From contig DUBX01000029.1 in the NCBI GenBank assembly GCA_012960115.1, forward strand, positions 113,279-177,278: a stretch of DNA of 64,000 nucleotides, written 5' to 3'. This stretch comes from Porticoccaceae bacterium. GTDB lineage: Bacteria > Pseudomonadota > Gammaproteobacteria > Pseudomonadales > Porticoccaceae. A program made the translations under genes and the position numbers. The notes below the pieces were generated by a model. That model was given only the letters and a program-made list of their open reading frames with translations, ran no database searches and was not told where the DNA came from. Positions 9,241 to 19,948 of the stretch are shown here, piece after piece; position 1 is the stretch's first letter, and the number at the start of each line of letters is the position of its first letter.

Positions 9241-11181
9241 TTAATAATTCAACCCATGCCCAAAGATAAAGGTCGGGGCAACTGAATCATCCGGCATGTC
9301 TTCTTTTTGCACCATCACCGCGTTCATGGACGATGGTATCTCAAAGGGTAACTTTCCTTGCGGGCTAAATTGACCAAAAATCATTTCAAACAGTACTGAA
9401 TCATAAACACCGAAGGTACCAATCAGACCATCACTTATTTGGTTAAGCTCCGTCAAAATAGCGGGACGATTAAGATCAACTACAGTGATTAAGGTAGCAC
9501 TCTCACTGTAAGCCTTTGCCTTCAATAACACCGCGGCGTTAAACGCTAGGTTGTCGTCAGGTAAAATGCCACTTAAGAGCTTGTCGATAAGCTCATCTGA
9601 ACCTGGCGCTTGATTACCGTTGAAAATCGTCGGCAGGTAAAGAATGATGTAGTCCGCCTGATCAGCACTATCAACCAGTGTTCCGAAGGGCTTCGCCTGC
9701 TCTGGGTCTAAACCGTCAACAAATATTTTGCCCCCCAGGGCAATCGGTAGTGTTGGTGCATCAATTATTTTGTTATTGAGTAATACAATCGATTTACGTT
9801 GTGCTTCCAGCCCAGCGGCAACGTATTCTGGGGTTTTAACCTTTAAAGGAATGGCTTGCTCATCAACCAAGGAATTTTCAAATAAACCCAGCTCAAACTT
9901 GTTTAGCAAAATACGTCGTACTGACTGGTCTATGCGCGCTTCGCTCAGCTCCCCTGACCTCACCAGGTCAATAATATGTTCAGGGTCACTCTCACCACCA
10001 TATTGATCAACACCAGCATCAATCGACTTTTTATAGCGCTCGCGAATCGATAAACCCTCGACACCCCAAGCTCGACTCGAAACAATGCCCCAGTCTGTAC
10101 AAACCACACCGGCAAACCCTAATTGATCACGCAATAGATCGGTGAGGATCATTTTATTGAAGCCCATGGCGACGTTTTCATCGGTCTGATCGATGGGAAT
10201 ACCGTAGTACGGCATGATCACTCGAAGTCCATTATCAATAGCTTTTTTAAAGGGCTCCACGTGGTAATCAAAGTTACCGCCCGGGTAAACTTGGCGCTTA
10301 CCGCTGGGCAGGTGTGGGTCAAAACCAAACTCTTGAGGCCCGCCGCCGGGGAAGTGTTTAACCATGGTCATGACACTGCCCGATGTCAGCGAGGCTCCTT
10401 GAAAACCCAGCATATAGGCATTGGTAAGTTGGCTAGATAATTCAGCGTTAGAACCAAAGGTGCCAAAATTGCGCGACCAACGGGGTTCTGTTGCCAAGTC
10501 AGCCATTGGGTGCAGCGCAGTGCGCAGGCCAACAGCACGGTACTCAGCTGATGCAATTTCACCAAAGCGTTTAACCAGATCAACATCGCGTGCCGCGGCA
10601 AAACCCAGCTGTGATGGCCAACCAGAAAATCCTTTTACAGAGAACGCGGCAATGCCACCGCTGGCCGCTTCATGTAGTGGATCGGAACTGATAGTTAACG
10701 GAATCCCGAGTCTTGTTCTGGCGGCGATTTTTTGTAGCTCATTGAGCTTTTCCGCAATTTCCAAGGGCGTTGGTTTGCCATAGAAATTAAAGTGAGAGAT
10801 ATGTTTATCCAATACTTCCGACGCATCAACACCCACCCGGCCCATCGCCAAGTGAAACGCTAATAAAGCGAAATCTGGCTTAATCGTGATGGCTGGGTGC
10901 ATCATCTGTCCAACTTTTTCTTCAAGGGTCATCTGGCGAAGCAGATTATCCACGCGCAATACAGCTGGTTGACGAACATCTTCATAAATATCGAGTTGTT
11001 GGTTTTTATTAAGATCGCGATAGGTGAAATCATCTTTAATAAGCACCTCTGGCTCAGGCCCTTTACTCACATAAATACGGATACTGTCATAGGGCTGAAT
11101 AAGCAGATTAACCACCCATAAAGCGCTCACAACGAGAACAGTTAAAACGGCAATACCGGCGTACTTGAATAATTTTTTCAT
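9241..11181 (-). CDS. Glycoside hydrolase family 3 (beta-glucosidase-like), membrane-anchored/exported
   Basis: KVGQMMHPA, MVKHFPGGGPQ, GVVCTDWGIVSS nucleophile region; N-terminal TM segment. Confidence 0.88.
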   Translation of the reverse strand: MKKLFKYAGIAVLTVLVVSALWVVNLLIQPYDSIRIYVSKGPEPEVLIKDDFTYRDLNKNQQLDIYEDVRQPAVLRVDNLLRQMTLEEKVGQMMHPAITIKPDFALLAFHLAMGRVGVDASEVLDKHISHFNFYGKPTPLEIAEKLNELQKIAARTRLGIPLTISSDPLHEAASGGIAAFSVKGFSGWPSQLGFAAARDVDLVKRFGEIASAEYRAVGLRTALHPMADLATEPRWSRNFGTFGSNAELSSQLTNAYMLGFQGASLTSGSVMTMVKHFPGGGPQEFGFDPHLPSGKRQVYPGGNFDYHVEPFKKAIDNGLRVIMPYYGIPIDQTDENVAMGFNKMILTDLLRDQLGFAGVVCTDWGIVSSRAWGVEGLSIRERYKKSIDAGVDQYGGESDPEHIIDLVRSGELSEARIDQSVRRILLNKFELGLFENSLVDEQAIPLKVKTPEYVAAGLEAQRKSIVLLNNKIIDAPTLPIALGGKIFVDGLDPEQAKPFGTLVDSADQADYIILYLPTIFNGNQAPGSDELIDKLLSGILPDDNLAFNAAVLLKAKAYSESATLITVVDLNRPAILTELNQISDGLIGTFGVYDSVLFEMIFGQFSPQGKLPFEIPSSMNAVMVQKEDMPDDSVAPTFIFGHGLNY

Positions 11182-11213
11182 AGGGTTTCTTTTGATTTTT
11201 ATCGTAGCGTCTA

Positions 11214-12641
11214 TTAACTTATTTTAATCGCTACGTTTTTAGTTTGCACATAACTATACAAGGCTTCTTGGCCCTTTTCTCGACCAAAACCTGACAGGCC
11301 AGTGCCGCCAAAGGGTGTTTCGATACCCCCAGCGTACCATTCATTTACAAATATCTGTCCAGCCTTTAATAATTTTGTCCCACGCAAGCAACGATTGATA
11401 TTAGAGCTAAAAATACCGGCCACTAAACCGTAGTCAGTGGCGTTAGCTAAATCCCAAGCCTGCTCTTCCGTATCAAAGGCAGTTATAGCCAACACCGGGC
11501 CGAACACCTCTTGCGTAAAAATATCGGCATCAGGGCTCACATTGCCAAACACAGTGGGTTCAACAAAGTAACCTTTGTGCCCAGCGGATTTTTTACCACC
11601 AGTTATTAGGGTTGCACCCTGCTGTGTAGCCTCGTCACAGTAATGCAGCACCTTTTTTTGCTGTGCTGCAGACATAACAGGGGTAATATCGTTGTTATCT
11701 ATGCCCGGCCCTATTTTAAGGCCCTTAGCAAAGCTCGCAATACGCTCTACTAACTGGTCATAAATACTACGCTCGACCAGCAGTCGCGACATGGCCGAAC
11801 AGACTTGGCCTGCGTTAAAGAAAATACCCCAATTAATACTATCCATCAGCTGATCTAGGTCTGCATCGGCAAAAACCACCGCGGCAGATTTACCCCCTAG
11901 TTCCATCACACAGGGCACGGCACGTTCGGCGGCGGCATGCAAGATCGCGCGACCTGTCGGCACGGAACCAGTAAAGACTATCTGATTTATATCTTTGTGG
12001 GCGGCTAGCGCGGCTCCAATTTCTGGGCCCGTGCCACAAAGCATACTTAGAGCACCCTCTGGCAAACCAGCACGTTGACAGGCAGTAGCTATCCATGTCA
12101 TCGCTAGTGGAGTCAGCTCAGGTGACTTAACAATCACAGCATTCCCAGCTGCGAGCGCTGGTGCTAGAGACCGAGCGCAGATCGAAACAGGGAAATTCCA
12201 AGGGACTATTTGCGCAGAAATGCCAAAAGGTTCATAAACGGTATAATCAATATAATCACTTCCAAGAGGGATAGACACGCCTTCAATTTTATCGGCCATA
12301 CCAGCGTAATACTCAAAGTAGCGAGCGGCTTCGTTAAACTCGTTTTGGGCGTCGCTAAGACGTTTACCATTCTCCAATACCGCTAGCTCACTACCCTGTT
12401 GGCTGATCCCTCTAATTTCGGTAGCGATGCGATATAACAAGGCCGAACGTTCAGCGGGCTTACAGTCGATAAGCTCACGAGAATTAACACAGTCCCTGGC
12501 TGCGGTGACGGCGGCTTCAAGATCATCCAAGCTGGCTTTTGCTATCGTTGCAAAAATCTCGCCTGTCGCGGGGTTTTCAACATTAATGCTACTGTTCGCC
12601 GAGACCCATTTTCCGTCAATAAAATTGTGCCAATCGCTCAT
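11214..12641 (-). CDS. Aldehyde dehydrogenase (betaine-aldehyde-dehydrogenase-like)
   Basis: VPWNFPVS, VMELGGKSA, FFNAGQVCSAMSRLLV, EVFGPVLAI. Confidence 0.92.
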   Translation of the reverse strand: MSDWHNFIDGKWVSANSSINVENPATGEIFATIAKASLDDLEAAVTAARDCVNSRELIDCKPAERSALLYRIATEIRGISQQGSELAVLENGKRLSDAQNEFNEAARYFEYYAGMADKIEGVSIPLGSDYIDYTVYEPFGISAQIVPWNFPVSICARSLAPALAAGNAVIVKSPELTPLAMTWIATACQRAGLPEGALSMLCGTGPEIGAALAAHKDINQIVFTGSVPTGRAILHAAAERAVPCVMELGGKSAAVVFADADLDQLMDSINWGIFFNAGQVCSAMSRLLVERSIYDQLVERIASFAKGLKIGPGIDNNDITPVMSAAQQKKVLHYCDEATQQGATLITGGKKSAGHKGYFVEPTVFGNVSPDADIFTQEVFGPVLAITAFDTEEQAWDLANATDYGLVAGIFSSNINRCLRGTKLLKAGQIFVNEWYAGGIETPFGGTGLSGFGREKGQEALYSYVQTKNVAIKIS

Positions 12642-12655
12642 AGAATTATCCTGTG

Positions 12656-13840
12656 TTAGGTTGTGCTCGGACTATAACGCTCAGCGACCCATTGGTGGAA
12701 GTGATGACTGGGGACATCCATGACAGGAGAAAACAGACCGCCACTAAACCCGGGTGAATGCCTTGCTTTCTGCATGCCCTCAAGGGCAAATACATCCTCG
12801 CCAAAGACCTGACGCCAACTCTCTAAAACAGACGACCTGCATGCTTGGTAACGACCACCCAGGGCCTTTTCTCCAACATAATAAAGCTGCACTTTTTCAA
12901 GCGTACTCTCGCAAGACTGGGGTTGCAAAATCATGGCAAAAGCATGGTCGATTTGAAGGCCGAGTAAAACATTTGGATATAGCGAGATATATTCTGCATG
13001 ACGTATTTTATCTTCTGGCCAGTCTTCAAATTGAGGTAACTCTGTCCCAGCTACTTCTGACAGGGTGTAAACATAGGTCCCCTGTCCCGACATATCCTCA
13101 GTAAAAACGATATTGTAGTGCTCACTAAGCGGAGAGTATTTATTTAGCGATGGGTGTACCCAGGGAAGATGGTAGGCCTCACAATAGTTTTCAACGGCCA
13201 GCTTCCAGTTCGCCTTAATGGTGATTTCCATTGAGCTTTCGGACTTAGAAACATGCAATTGATCGAAGCTAGGTCGACTTACAAAGGCCTCCCAACGTTG
13301 CGCTAAAGGTGCAATGAATTGTTCGAAGTCTGGGGCGTCCCCAGATAGGTTAACAAAGATAATTCCCATCCAAATATGAGAGCGAACTGACTTTAGTCCA
13401 TTGTTGTCACACGAAAAATCTTTCACGTGATTCACTCCCACACCACCGATAAAGGGCGTGGCTTTAAGATCACCGTTAAAGTCATAGTCCCAAGAATGAT
13501 AGGGACATCGAATGCTGCGAGCCTGTGGCTTAGGCTCACTCACCAATGTCATTCCTCTATGGCTACACACGTTATGAAATACATGAATACTGCCTTGACG
13601 ATCGCGGGCCATTAATAGGGGTAAACCCATGAAATCAGCTGGGGCTAAACTGCCATTGTTGACTAACTCAGACGCAAACCCTAAGCCCGCCCATGTCTTA
13701 CCTAAGACTTGGTCTCGCTCAAAATAAAAAAGAGCCTCACTAGTATAGGCTGACCCAGGCATGCCCTTAGCTTCAGTTATAGGCATGCACACCGCGTCCA
13801 GTTCCGTTAGTGGAATAGTTTCCTGTAGATTTATAGTCAT
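12656..13840 (-). CDS. Rieske non-heme iron oxygenase, alpha subunit
   Basis: Rieske motif CSHRGMTL...CPYHSWDYDFNG; catalytic-domain NWKLAVENYCEAYHLPWVHPSL. Start set at MTINLQ rather than the ORF-track start 13918. Confidence 0.9.
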   Translation of the reverse strand: MTINLQETIPLTELDAVCMPITEAKGMPGSAYTSEALFYFERDQVLGKTWAGLGFASELVNNGSLAPADFMGLPLLMARDRQGSIHVFHNVCSHRGMTLVSEPKPQARSIRCPYHSWDYDFNGDLKATPFIGGVGVNHVKDFSCDNNGLKSVRSHIWMGIIFVNLSGDAPDFEQFIAPLAQRWEAFVSRPSFDQLHVSKSESSMEITIKANWKLAVENYCEAYHLPWVHPSLNKYSPLSEHYNIVFTEDMSGQGTYVYTLSEVAGTELPQFEDWPEDKIRHAEYISLYPNVLLGLQIDHAFAMILQPQSCESTLEKVQLYYVGEKALGGRYQACRSSVLESWRQVFGEDVFALEGMQKARHSPGFSGGLFSPVMDVPSHHFHQWVAERYSPSTT

Positions 13841-14005
13841 ACTGTGTTCCTTATTCCATCTGATCACTGTAGACGATTTAGTTGGTTTTGGAATATCCAT
13901 AAGCGACTTATTAGTCAATGATTAGCTTTCCTTATGATGATTGACGAGTGTTTTCATACGGGCCACTATTAGCGTCAATTAAATCAATTTCTAAGAGCTT
14001 TTTCG

Positions 14006-15349
14006 ATGTCTACAATCAAGCAATCCCCCTACGTTATTGTGGGTGCTGGCATTCATGGCCTAAGTACCGCTTACCATTTAGCGCAAGCCTTAAAATCTAG
14101 CGGTAAAGGGTCCGGAAAGGATATCATTGTTATCGACAAAACTGAGATTGGGGCAGGTGCCTCAGGTATCGCCTGCGGAGTGATCCGGAATAATTATTTT
14201 CAGCCTGCCATGCGAGAACTCATGGCGCATAGTGTCGCAGTCTGGGAGACAGACCCAGACGCTTTTAGCTATCTCCCAGTGGGTTATATGCAGATTAGTT
14301 GCGAATCGATGCATGGAGATGTGGCTTCTATCTATGCGCAGCAAAAAGCCATTGGTTATGACTCAGTCTTTATTGAAGGTCGTAAGGATTGCAAAGACTA
14401 CATGGTGGATATGTTTCATGACTGGCAAGCGCAGGGAATCACTTCGGTACTTCATGAGAAATCAGGTGGCTACGCCAATAACAATAAGTCACTCCAAGGC
14501 TTAGCATCCAAAGCTAAGGCTGAAGGAGTACGTATTATTGGTGGCGTTACGGTAACCGGATTTAGTCGAGATAATAAGGGTGCCATAAAGTCAGTTGAAA
14601 CTGATAGAGGTAATATTGACTGTGATTACATCGTAGTTGCCCCAGGTCCTTGGGCAAAACAGATGTGGCACATGCTTGATATGCCCAGCACCATTAGTAT
14701 TAAAAACCCTGATACAGGTGCGATTAGCCACGATATACCCATGTGGGTATATTGGTCCCTGCAAGAGGGGACCCTCGGCGTCGACCCCCGTTTACAGCAT
14801 ACCAATTACGGTAAGATGCCACCGGTCATACACGTGGATACCGATGCACCGCTATATTCAGATGTTGATGGTTCATTGCTCTCCGATAAAATGTGGGGTG
14901 TCTATTACAAACCGGACTTTAATTTCGGTGGTATCCAAGGCGGGGCCGCTCCTTTTATCGTCGACAAAAAGGCGGACTTGGTGGCGGTTGATCCCTACGG
15001 CCCAGAGTCACCGGAATTTATTGTCGGTAACGATTTCTCAACTATGTGGGTATCTGCTTTGGCTCATTGCCAAAAACGATTTTCAGGGACCATGGCCCAG
15101 TATAAAAATGAACCCTCTGGCGGCATTGGGGCCTTCACGCCAGACAGCTTCCCTGTGTTTGATGTGTTCCACGGAAATTGTTATATGATCGCCGATTCCA
15201 ACCATGGCTACAAAATGATCGGGGTAGGTAAACTGGTAGCAGAAGATATATGTGGTCAGAGCTCAAGCTTACTGGATCCATTTCGATTTTCCCGCTATGC
15301 CCAAGGAAAGCTTCACCCCGTATCTAACAGCCCTTTCCCTTGGAGCTAA
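14006..15349 (+). CDS. FAD-dependent oxidoreductase of the DAO/sarcosine oxidase beta type
   Basis: YVIVGAGIHGLSTAYHLA dinucleotide fold, IDKTEIGAGASGIACGVIRNNYFQPAMRELMAHSV. Confidence 0.85.
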   Translation: MSTIKQSPYVIVGAGIHGLSTAYHLAQALKSSGKGSGKDIIVIDKTEIGAGASGIACGVIRNNYFQPAMRELMAHSVAVWETDPDAFSYLPVGYMQISCESMHGDVASIYAQQKAIGYDSVFIEGRKDCKDYMVDMFHDWQAQGITSVLHEKSGGYANNNKSLQGLASKAKAEGVRIIGGVTVTGFSRDNKGAIKSVETDRGNIDCDYIVVAPGPWAKQMWHMLDMPSTISIKNPDTGAISHDIPMWVYWSLQEGTLGVDPRLQHTNYGKMPPVIHVDTDAPLYSDVDGSLLSDKMWGVYYKPDFNFGGIQGGAAPFIVDKKADLVAVDPYGPESPEFIVGNDFSTMWVSALAHCQKRFSGTMAQYKNEPSGGIGAFTPDSFPVFDVFHGNCYMIADSNHGYKMIGVGKLVAEDICGQSSSLLDPFRFSRYAQGKLHPVSNSPFPWS

Positions 15350-15515
15350 GATAGATAACTAATTTGCTGATAGGACGGAAGTGATTTTGACCCATAAATC
15401 TATAATCAACGTATAACAGTTATAATCAATACTAGTCTAAAATTTGATAATCTTTACCGAGATACAGGGTCCATATTCCCCTAAAAAATGAGAAAAACTG
15501 TAAAAAGGACTCCTA

Positions 15516-17681
15516 GTGAAAAGCTTCTCAATGAAATTATTGGTCATCCTTTCAATGTTTGGGCTAGCGCTTGCTGGCTGCGCGGAAAAATTTAGCCCCT
15601 CAGAGACTCTAAGCCTTGCCGTCAAATATAATGTTGTGATCGAGCGGGACCACTTAGGCGTACCCCATATTATTGGCGAGCGCGATGTAGACGCGGCCTT
15701 TGGCTTTGCCTATGCACAAGCCGAAGACAACTGGAAAATTATCCATGACAGCGTCCCATTTTATCGGGGCACCAATGCCGCAATTAATGGTAAAGAGGCT
15801 GCAACAGTCGACTTTCTGGTTCAATGGTTGGGTATTTGGGATACGATTGAATCGGATTATGAAACCCAATTAAAATCTGAGACTCATGCTTGGATCGATG
15901 CCTTTGTCGATGGCATAAATCACTACGCGGCCTTGCATCCAGAGCAGACCGATCAATCAATTTTTCCCATCACGGGGCAGGACGTTGTTGCCGGCTATAT
16001 GCTGCGTCATTTGTTGTTCTACGGGTTTGATGCATCACTAATGGAGTTATTTGAACCTGAACGACAGCGTGCTATTAGTCGTGGTCCTGCTGACCGAGGC
16101 CGTCAGGCGCGGCCGATAGCTGAAGGTGTCACTATCAGTGACCTGCCTGTGGGTTCGAATGCGATTGCTGTCGCAGCGCCTTTTACTGTAGATGGTGCGA
16201 CCCGTTTGGCTATCAACTCCCACCAGCCCACTACCGGCCCTTTGGCATGGTACGAGGCTCACATTCAAAGTAATGAAGGCCTTGACGTGATGGGCGGTCT
16301 GTTTCCTAGTAGCGCCACTATCGGCGTTGGCTTTACTAAAAATCTCGGCTGGGGTGCTACCGTCAACAAACCTGACTTAGTCGATATCTATGTCCTAGAT
16401 ATGGACCCCAATGACCTCATGCGTTACAAGTTGGACGGCGAATGGAAAACATTGGAAGCGAAAGATATCGATATTGAGGTTAAATTGTTCGGCTTCCTCT
16501 CTTGGACGGTGACTCAGGTCGGCTTGAGATCAGTTCATGGACCTGTGATTCAAAATGACCACGGCACCTATGCAGTGCGTTATGCTGGTATGGGTGAAGT
16601 GCGTCAACTGGAACAGTGGCTCGCGATGAACAAGGCGCAAAATTTTGACCAGTGGCGCGATGCTTTGCGTATGCAGGCCTTTGCCAGCTTTAATTTTGTC
16701 TACGCCGATCGCGACGGCAATACTATGTTTGTGCACAATTCCCTGACGCCTAAACGGCTGCCTAGTTATGACTGGACACAATATTTACCGGGTGATGATA
16801 GCCGTCTGATCTGGAAAGACTATATGGCGTTTGATGATCTGCCACAGGTAATTAATCCAACCTCAGGCTATCTGCACAGTGCCAATCAAACGCCTTTTCG
16901 CGTTAGCGCGGAAGCCGACAATCCCAACAAAGATGACTACCGTATTGAGGACGGCTTTCCGACTAGAATGACCAATCGTGCCGACCGTGGACTGGAGCTA
17001 CTGGCAGCACTCGATTCCATCTCAGAACAGCAATTTTATGACATCAAACACGATAAGAAATACAGTGTTAACTCTCGTGCTTACGCTTATTTACAAAAGG
17101 CAGCGAGCACCGATCTTAGCGATATAAAGACCGAGACTTTACAAAACTATCAAGCGGCGCAGGGTCTCATTGCCAACTGGGATCTGTCCACTGACCTCAA
17201 TAACCGTGGTGCGGCGCTCAGTGCCTGCGTTTTGGGCGGTGAGTGGTTGTCCGAACAAAAGGGTGACTCTGCTCCCAAGGCATTGGACGAACTTATTCGC
17301 TGTACTGATTTATTAATCGAGACAACCGGCAGTATTGACCCACTTTGGGGTGAAGTGAATCGACATGTTCGCGGTGATCTTAATATGCCAGTGGCTGGCG
17401 GCCCAGACACGTTGAGAGCTGTTTATGGCAGGCGTCTGGAGGGAGATGCATTCCTCACCAATGTAGCCGGTGATGGACTTTATTACCAGGTTTCTTGGGA
17501 TGCCCGAGGAGAATTAAAGGTGCGTGGGGTTCACCAATACGGATCAGCCACGCTGAACGAAAACTCACCTCACTATGCTGATCAAGCCGAGGATTATGCC
17601 AACGAAATTCTTCATGACCCTCTATTTGATTCGTCCCTACGGGAATCAAAAATAGAACGCCGCTACAGGCCTGGTGAATAA
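15516..17681 (+). CDS. Penicillin acylase family (Ntn-hydrolase) lipoprotein
   Basis: Lipobox LALAGC; DHLGVPHIIGERDVDAAFGFAYAQAEDNW; GSNAIAVAAPFTVDGATRLAINSHQP with Ser nucleophile. Confidence 0.88.
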   Translation: MKSFSMKLLVILSMFGLALAGCAEKFSPSETLSLAVKYNVVIERDHLGVPHIIGERDVDAAFGFAYAQAEDNWKIIHDSVPFYRGTNAAINGKEAATVDFLVQWLGIWDTIESDYETQLKSETHAWIDAFVDGINHYAALHPEQTDQSIFPITGQDVVAGYMLRHLLFYGFDASLMELFEPERQRAISRGPADRGRQARPIAEGVTISDLPVGSNAIAVAAPFTVDGATRLAINSHQPTTGPLAWYEAHIQSNEGLDVMGGLFPSSATIGVGFTKNLGWGATVNKPDLVDIYVLDMDPNDLMRYKLDGEWKTLEAKDIDIEVKLFGFLSWTVTQVGLRSVHGPVIQNDHGTYAVRYAGMGEVRQLEQWLAMNKAQNFDQWRDALRMQAFASFNFVYADRDGNTMFVHNSLTPKRLPSYDWTQYLPGDDSRLIWKDYMAFDDLPQVINPTSGYLHSANQTPFRVSAEADNPNKDDYRIEDGFPTRMTNRADRGLELLAALDSISEQQFYDIKHDKKYSVNSRAYAYLQKAASTDLSDIKTETLQNYQAAQGLIANWDLSTDLNNRGAALSACVLGGEWLSEQKGDSAPKALDELIRCTDLLIETTGSIDPLWGEVNRHVRGDLNMPVAGGPDTLRAVYGRRLEGDAFLTNVAGDGLYYQVSWDARGELKVRGVHQYGSATLNENSPHYADQAEDYANEILHDPLFDSSLRESKIERRYRPGE

Positions 17682-17816
17682 GCTTAGACTCTGCTTTTCA
17701 TTCTCTCAAGGCATCTAATCTAACCCTTATTGGTGAGTAAAACTTGCTTTTGAAGGGTGACACCACGAAAATACTCGTCTTCCGAAAGAATTCGCCGTCG
17801 ATCAAAAGAGTTAATC

Positions 17817-18755
17817 ATGTCTATCCAGTGGTATCCCGGTCATATGCGCAAGGCCAGCAACGAGATGATCGAGGCTCTGCCTCTGGTTAATGTCGTGATT
17901 GAAGTTCTAGACGCTCGTATTCCCTTCAGTAGTTCAAATCCGTTTATTCAAGAGCTGAGTGCCGACAAGCCCCACATCAAGTTACTTAATAAAACTGACT
18001 TGGGTGACCCTGATATTACCAAGCAGTGGCAGGATTATTTTGAGCAACAGGCGAACACCAAGACTTTGCCATTGGATTTAAAAAATCATGACCCGAGCAA
18101 GCAAATTATTGACCTGATTAACAAGCTGAGCCCACAAAAAGAAGGTCGCAACACTTTGGTCATGGTGACAGGCATCCCCAATGTTGGTAAGTCATCGTTA
18201 ATTAACTGTCTGGCAGGAAAGCACATTACCAAAACCGGTGATGAACCAGCAGTTACCAAAGGTCAGCAAAAGATTAACCTTCGCAACGGAATCATGCTGC
18301 TGGATACACCAGGCATTCTCTGGCCGAAGATAGAAAATCCTCAAGGTAGCTATCGTCTAGGAACTACTGGCGCCATTAAAGATACCGCGGTGAGCTATGA
18401 AGATTTGGCATTTTTTGCCGCAGAATTCCTGCTCGAGGCATACCCTCAGCGTCTGCGAGAACGATTTAATATCGAGGAATTACCGCGAACTGAAATCGCG
18501 CTGCTGGAGATTATTGGTGCTCAACGCGGCTGTCTTAGAGCTGGTGGACGCGTCGATTTAGAACGTGTCTCAACCATCTTTATTAATGAATTACGCGCTG
18601 GCTTGTTAGGGCCTTTGGGGTTTGAAACACCTGAAATCATTAAAGCAGAGATGCAGCAAGTGGCTGTGTTAAAAGAAGGTAAAGCAGAACGTGAAAAATC
18701 GCGCTTAGACAAGGCCGCAGCGCGGCGTCGAAAAGCCAAGTCAAACCGCAAATAG
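17817..18755 (+). CDS. ylqF: Circularly permuted ribosome-biogenesis GTPase YlqF/RbgA-like
   Basis: IQWYPGHMRKA, NKTD before GIPNVGKSSLIN, LLDTPGILWP. Start adjusted to ATG 17817. Confidence 0.92.
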   Translation: MSIQWYPGHMRKASNEMIEALPLVNVVIEVLDARIPFSSSNPFIQELSADKPHIKLLNKTDLGDPDITKQWQDYFEQQANTKTLPLDLKNHDPSKQIIDLINKLSPQKEGRNTLVMVTGIPNVGKSSLINCLAGKHITKTGDEPAVTKGQQKINLRNGIMLLDTPGILWPKIENPQGSYRLGTTGAIKDTAVSYEDLAFFAAEFLLEAYPQRLRERFNIEELPRTEIALLEIIGAQRGCLRAGGRVDLERVSTIFINELRAGLLGPLGFETPEIIKAEMQQVAVLKEGKAEREKSRLDKAAARRRKAKSNRK

Positions 18756-18757
18756 CG

Positions 18758-19948
18758 CTATACGTAACACCCTGCCGCATAACCAGAAGCCCAGGCCCAC
18801 TGAAAGTTATACCCACCCAGGTGACCGGTAACATCAAGTACTTCGCCCACAAAATAAAGACCCGGTTGAGTTTTACATTCCATGGTCTTGGATGAAATGT
18901 GATCGGTGTCAACACCACACAATGTGACCTCGGCGGTGCGATAACCCTCTGTACCAGAAGGCTTTAATTGCCAGTTACTTAATGTATCGGCAATGTACTG
19001 CAACACTCCGTTAGGAATTTCTGCAATCGCAGTGTCAGCATAAATAGCCCAATAAATACTTTCCAATGACTGAGTGAGCCCTTTTGAGAGTAGAGGGGAC
19101 AATAAACTTCTCAACAGACTCTTTGGGTTAGACTGTTTAAGCTCTAGCAATAGCGCCTGAGCATTTTGATCAGGTAATAAATTCACGCTAATAAATTGCC
19201 CCGGCTTCCAATAACTGGACAACTGTAGAGCTGCCGGACCACTGATGCCGCGATGAGTAAACAGTAAATTCTCTCGAAAGCTCATACCATTGACTGACAT
19301 TTCAACATCGACGGACAACCCAGAATTGGCCTCGCTGATATCTTTTACCCAATCACTGAAAGTAAAGGGTACCAATCCAGCAGTCCGCGGCAGTAAATTG
19401 AGCCCGAATTGTTCGGCAATGTCATAGCCAAACCCTGAAGCCCCTAAGGTTGGTATGGATAGGCCGCCAGAGGCAACGACTAAAGACCGACACTGGAAAT
19501 GCTTTTCCTTCACTGACAGGGTAAAACCACCCTCGTCACAAACTTCAACTTGGCTAATCATCGCCTTAGTCTCAATGACTACCCCGACTGCGGCGCACTC
19601 ATCGAGTAACATTTTTAGAATATCTTTTGATGAGTTATCGCAAAATAATTCACCGTGGCTTTTCTCATGATAAGGAATCTGATGTCGCTCAACTAAATCG
19701 ATAAACTGCCATTGGTTGTAACGGTTTAACGCTGAAATGCAAAAATGTGGATTGCTAGAAAGGAAGTTTTCAGGGGTTGTATCCAAGTTGGTAAAATTGC
19801 AGCGTCCACCCCCAGACATCAGTATTTTCTTGCCCACCTTATTGCTGCTGTCGAGCACCAATACGGATTGACCCCGCTGCCCTGCGGTAAAAGCGCAAAA
19901 TAATCCCGCGGCACCGCCCCCAATAACAATGACATCGTAATCTTTCAC
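18758..19948 (-). CDS. HI0933/YhiN family flavoprotein
   Basis: DVIVIGGGAAGLFCAFTAGQRG, GGGRCNFTN, HLGGYNFQWAWASG. Confidence 0.92.
   Translation of the reverse strand: MKDYDVIVIGGGAAGLFCAFTAGQRGQSVLVLDSSNKVGKKILMSGGGRCNFTNLDTTPENFLSSNPHFCISALNRYNQWQFIDLVERHQIPYHEKSHGELFCDNSSKDILKMLLDECAAVGVVIETKAMISQVEVCDEGGFTLSVKEKHFQCRSLVVASGGLSIPTLGASGFGYDIAEQFGLNLLPRTAGLVPFTFSDWVKDISEANSGLSVDVEMSVNGMSFRENLLFTHRGISGPAALQLSSYWKPGQFISVNLLPDQNAQALLLELKQSNPKSLLRSLLSPLLSKGLTQSLESIYWAIYADTAIAEIPNGVLQYIADTLSNWQLKPSGTEGYRTAEVTLCGVDTDHISSKTMECKTQPGLYFVGEVLDVTGHLGGYNFQWAWASGYAAGCYV

Noticed and set aside
9241-11181. Idea that the GH3 gene marks a polysaccharide utilisation locus
   Set aside because: No TonB receptor, SusD-like, sulfatase or other CAZyme genes adjacent; a single GH3 is not enough.
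14637-15188. 183-aa + strand ORF within the DAO flavoprotein gene
   Set aside because: Alternative frame of a well-supported gene; Pro/Cys/Arg-rich composition typical of a shadow ORF, with no recognisable family motif.
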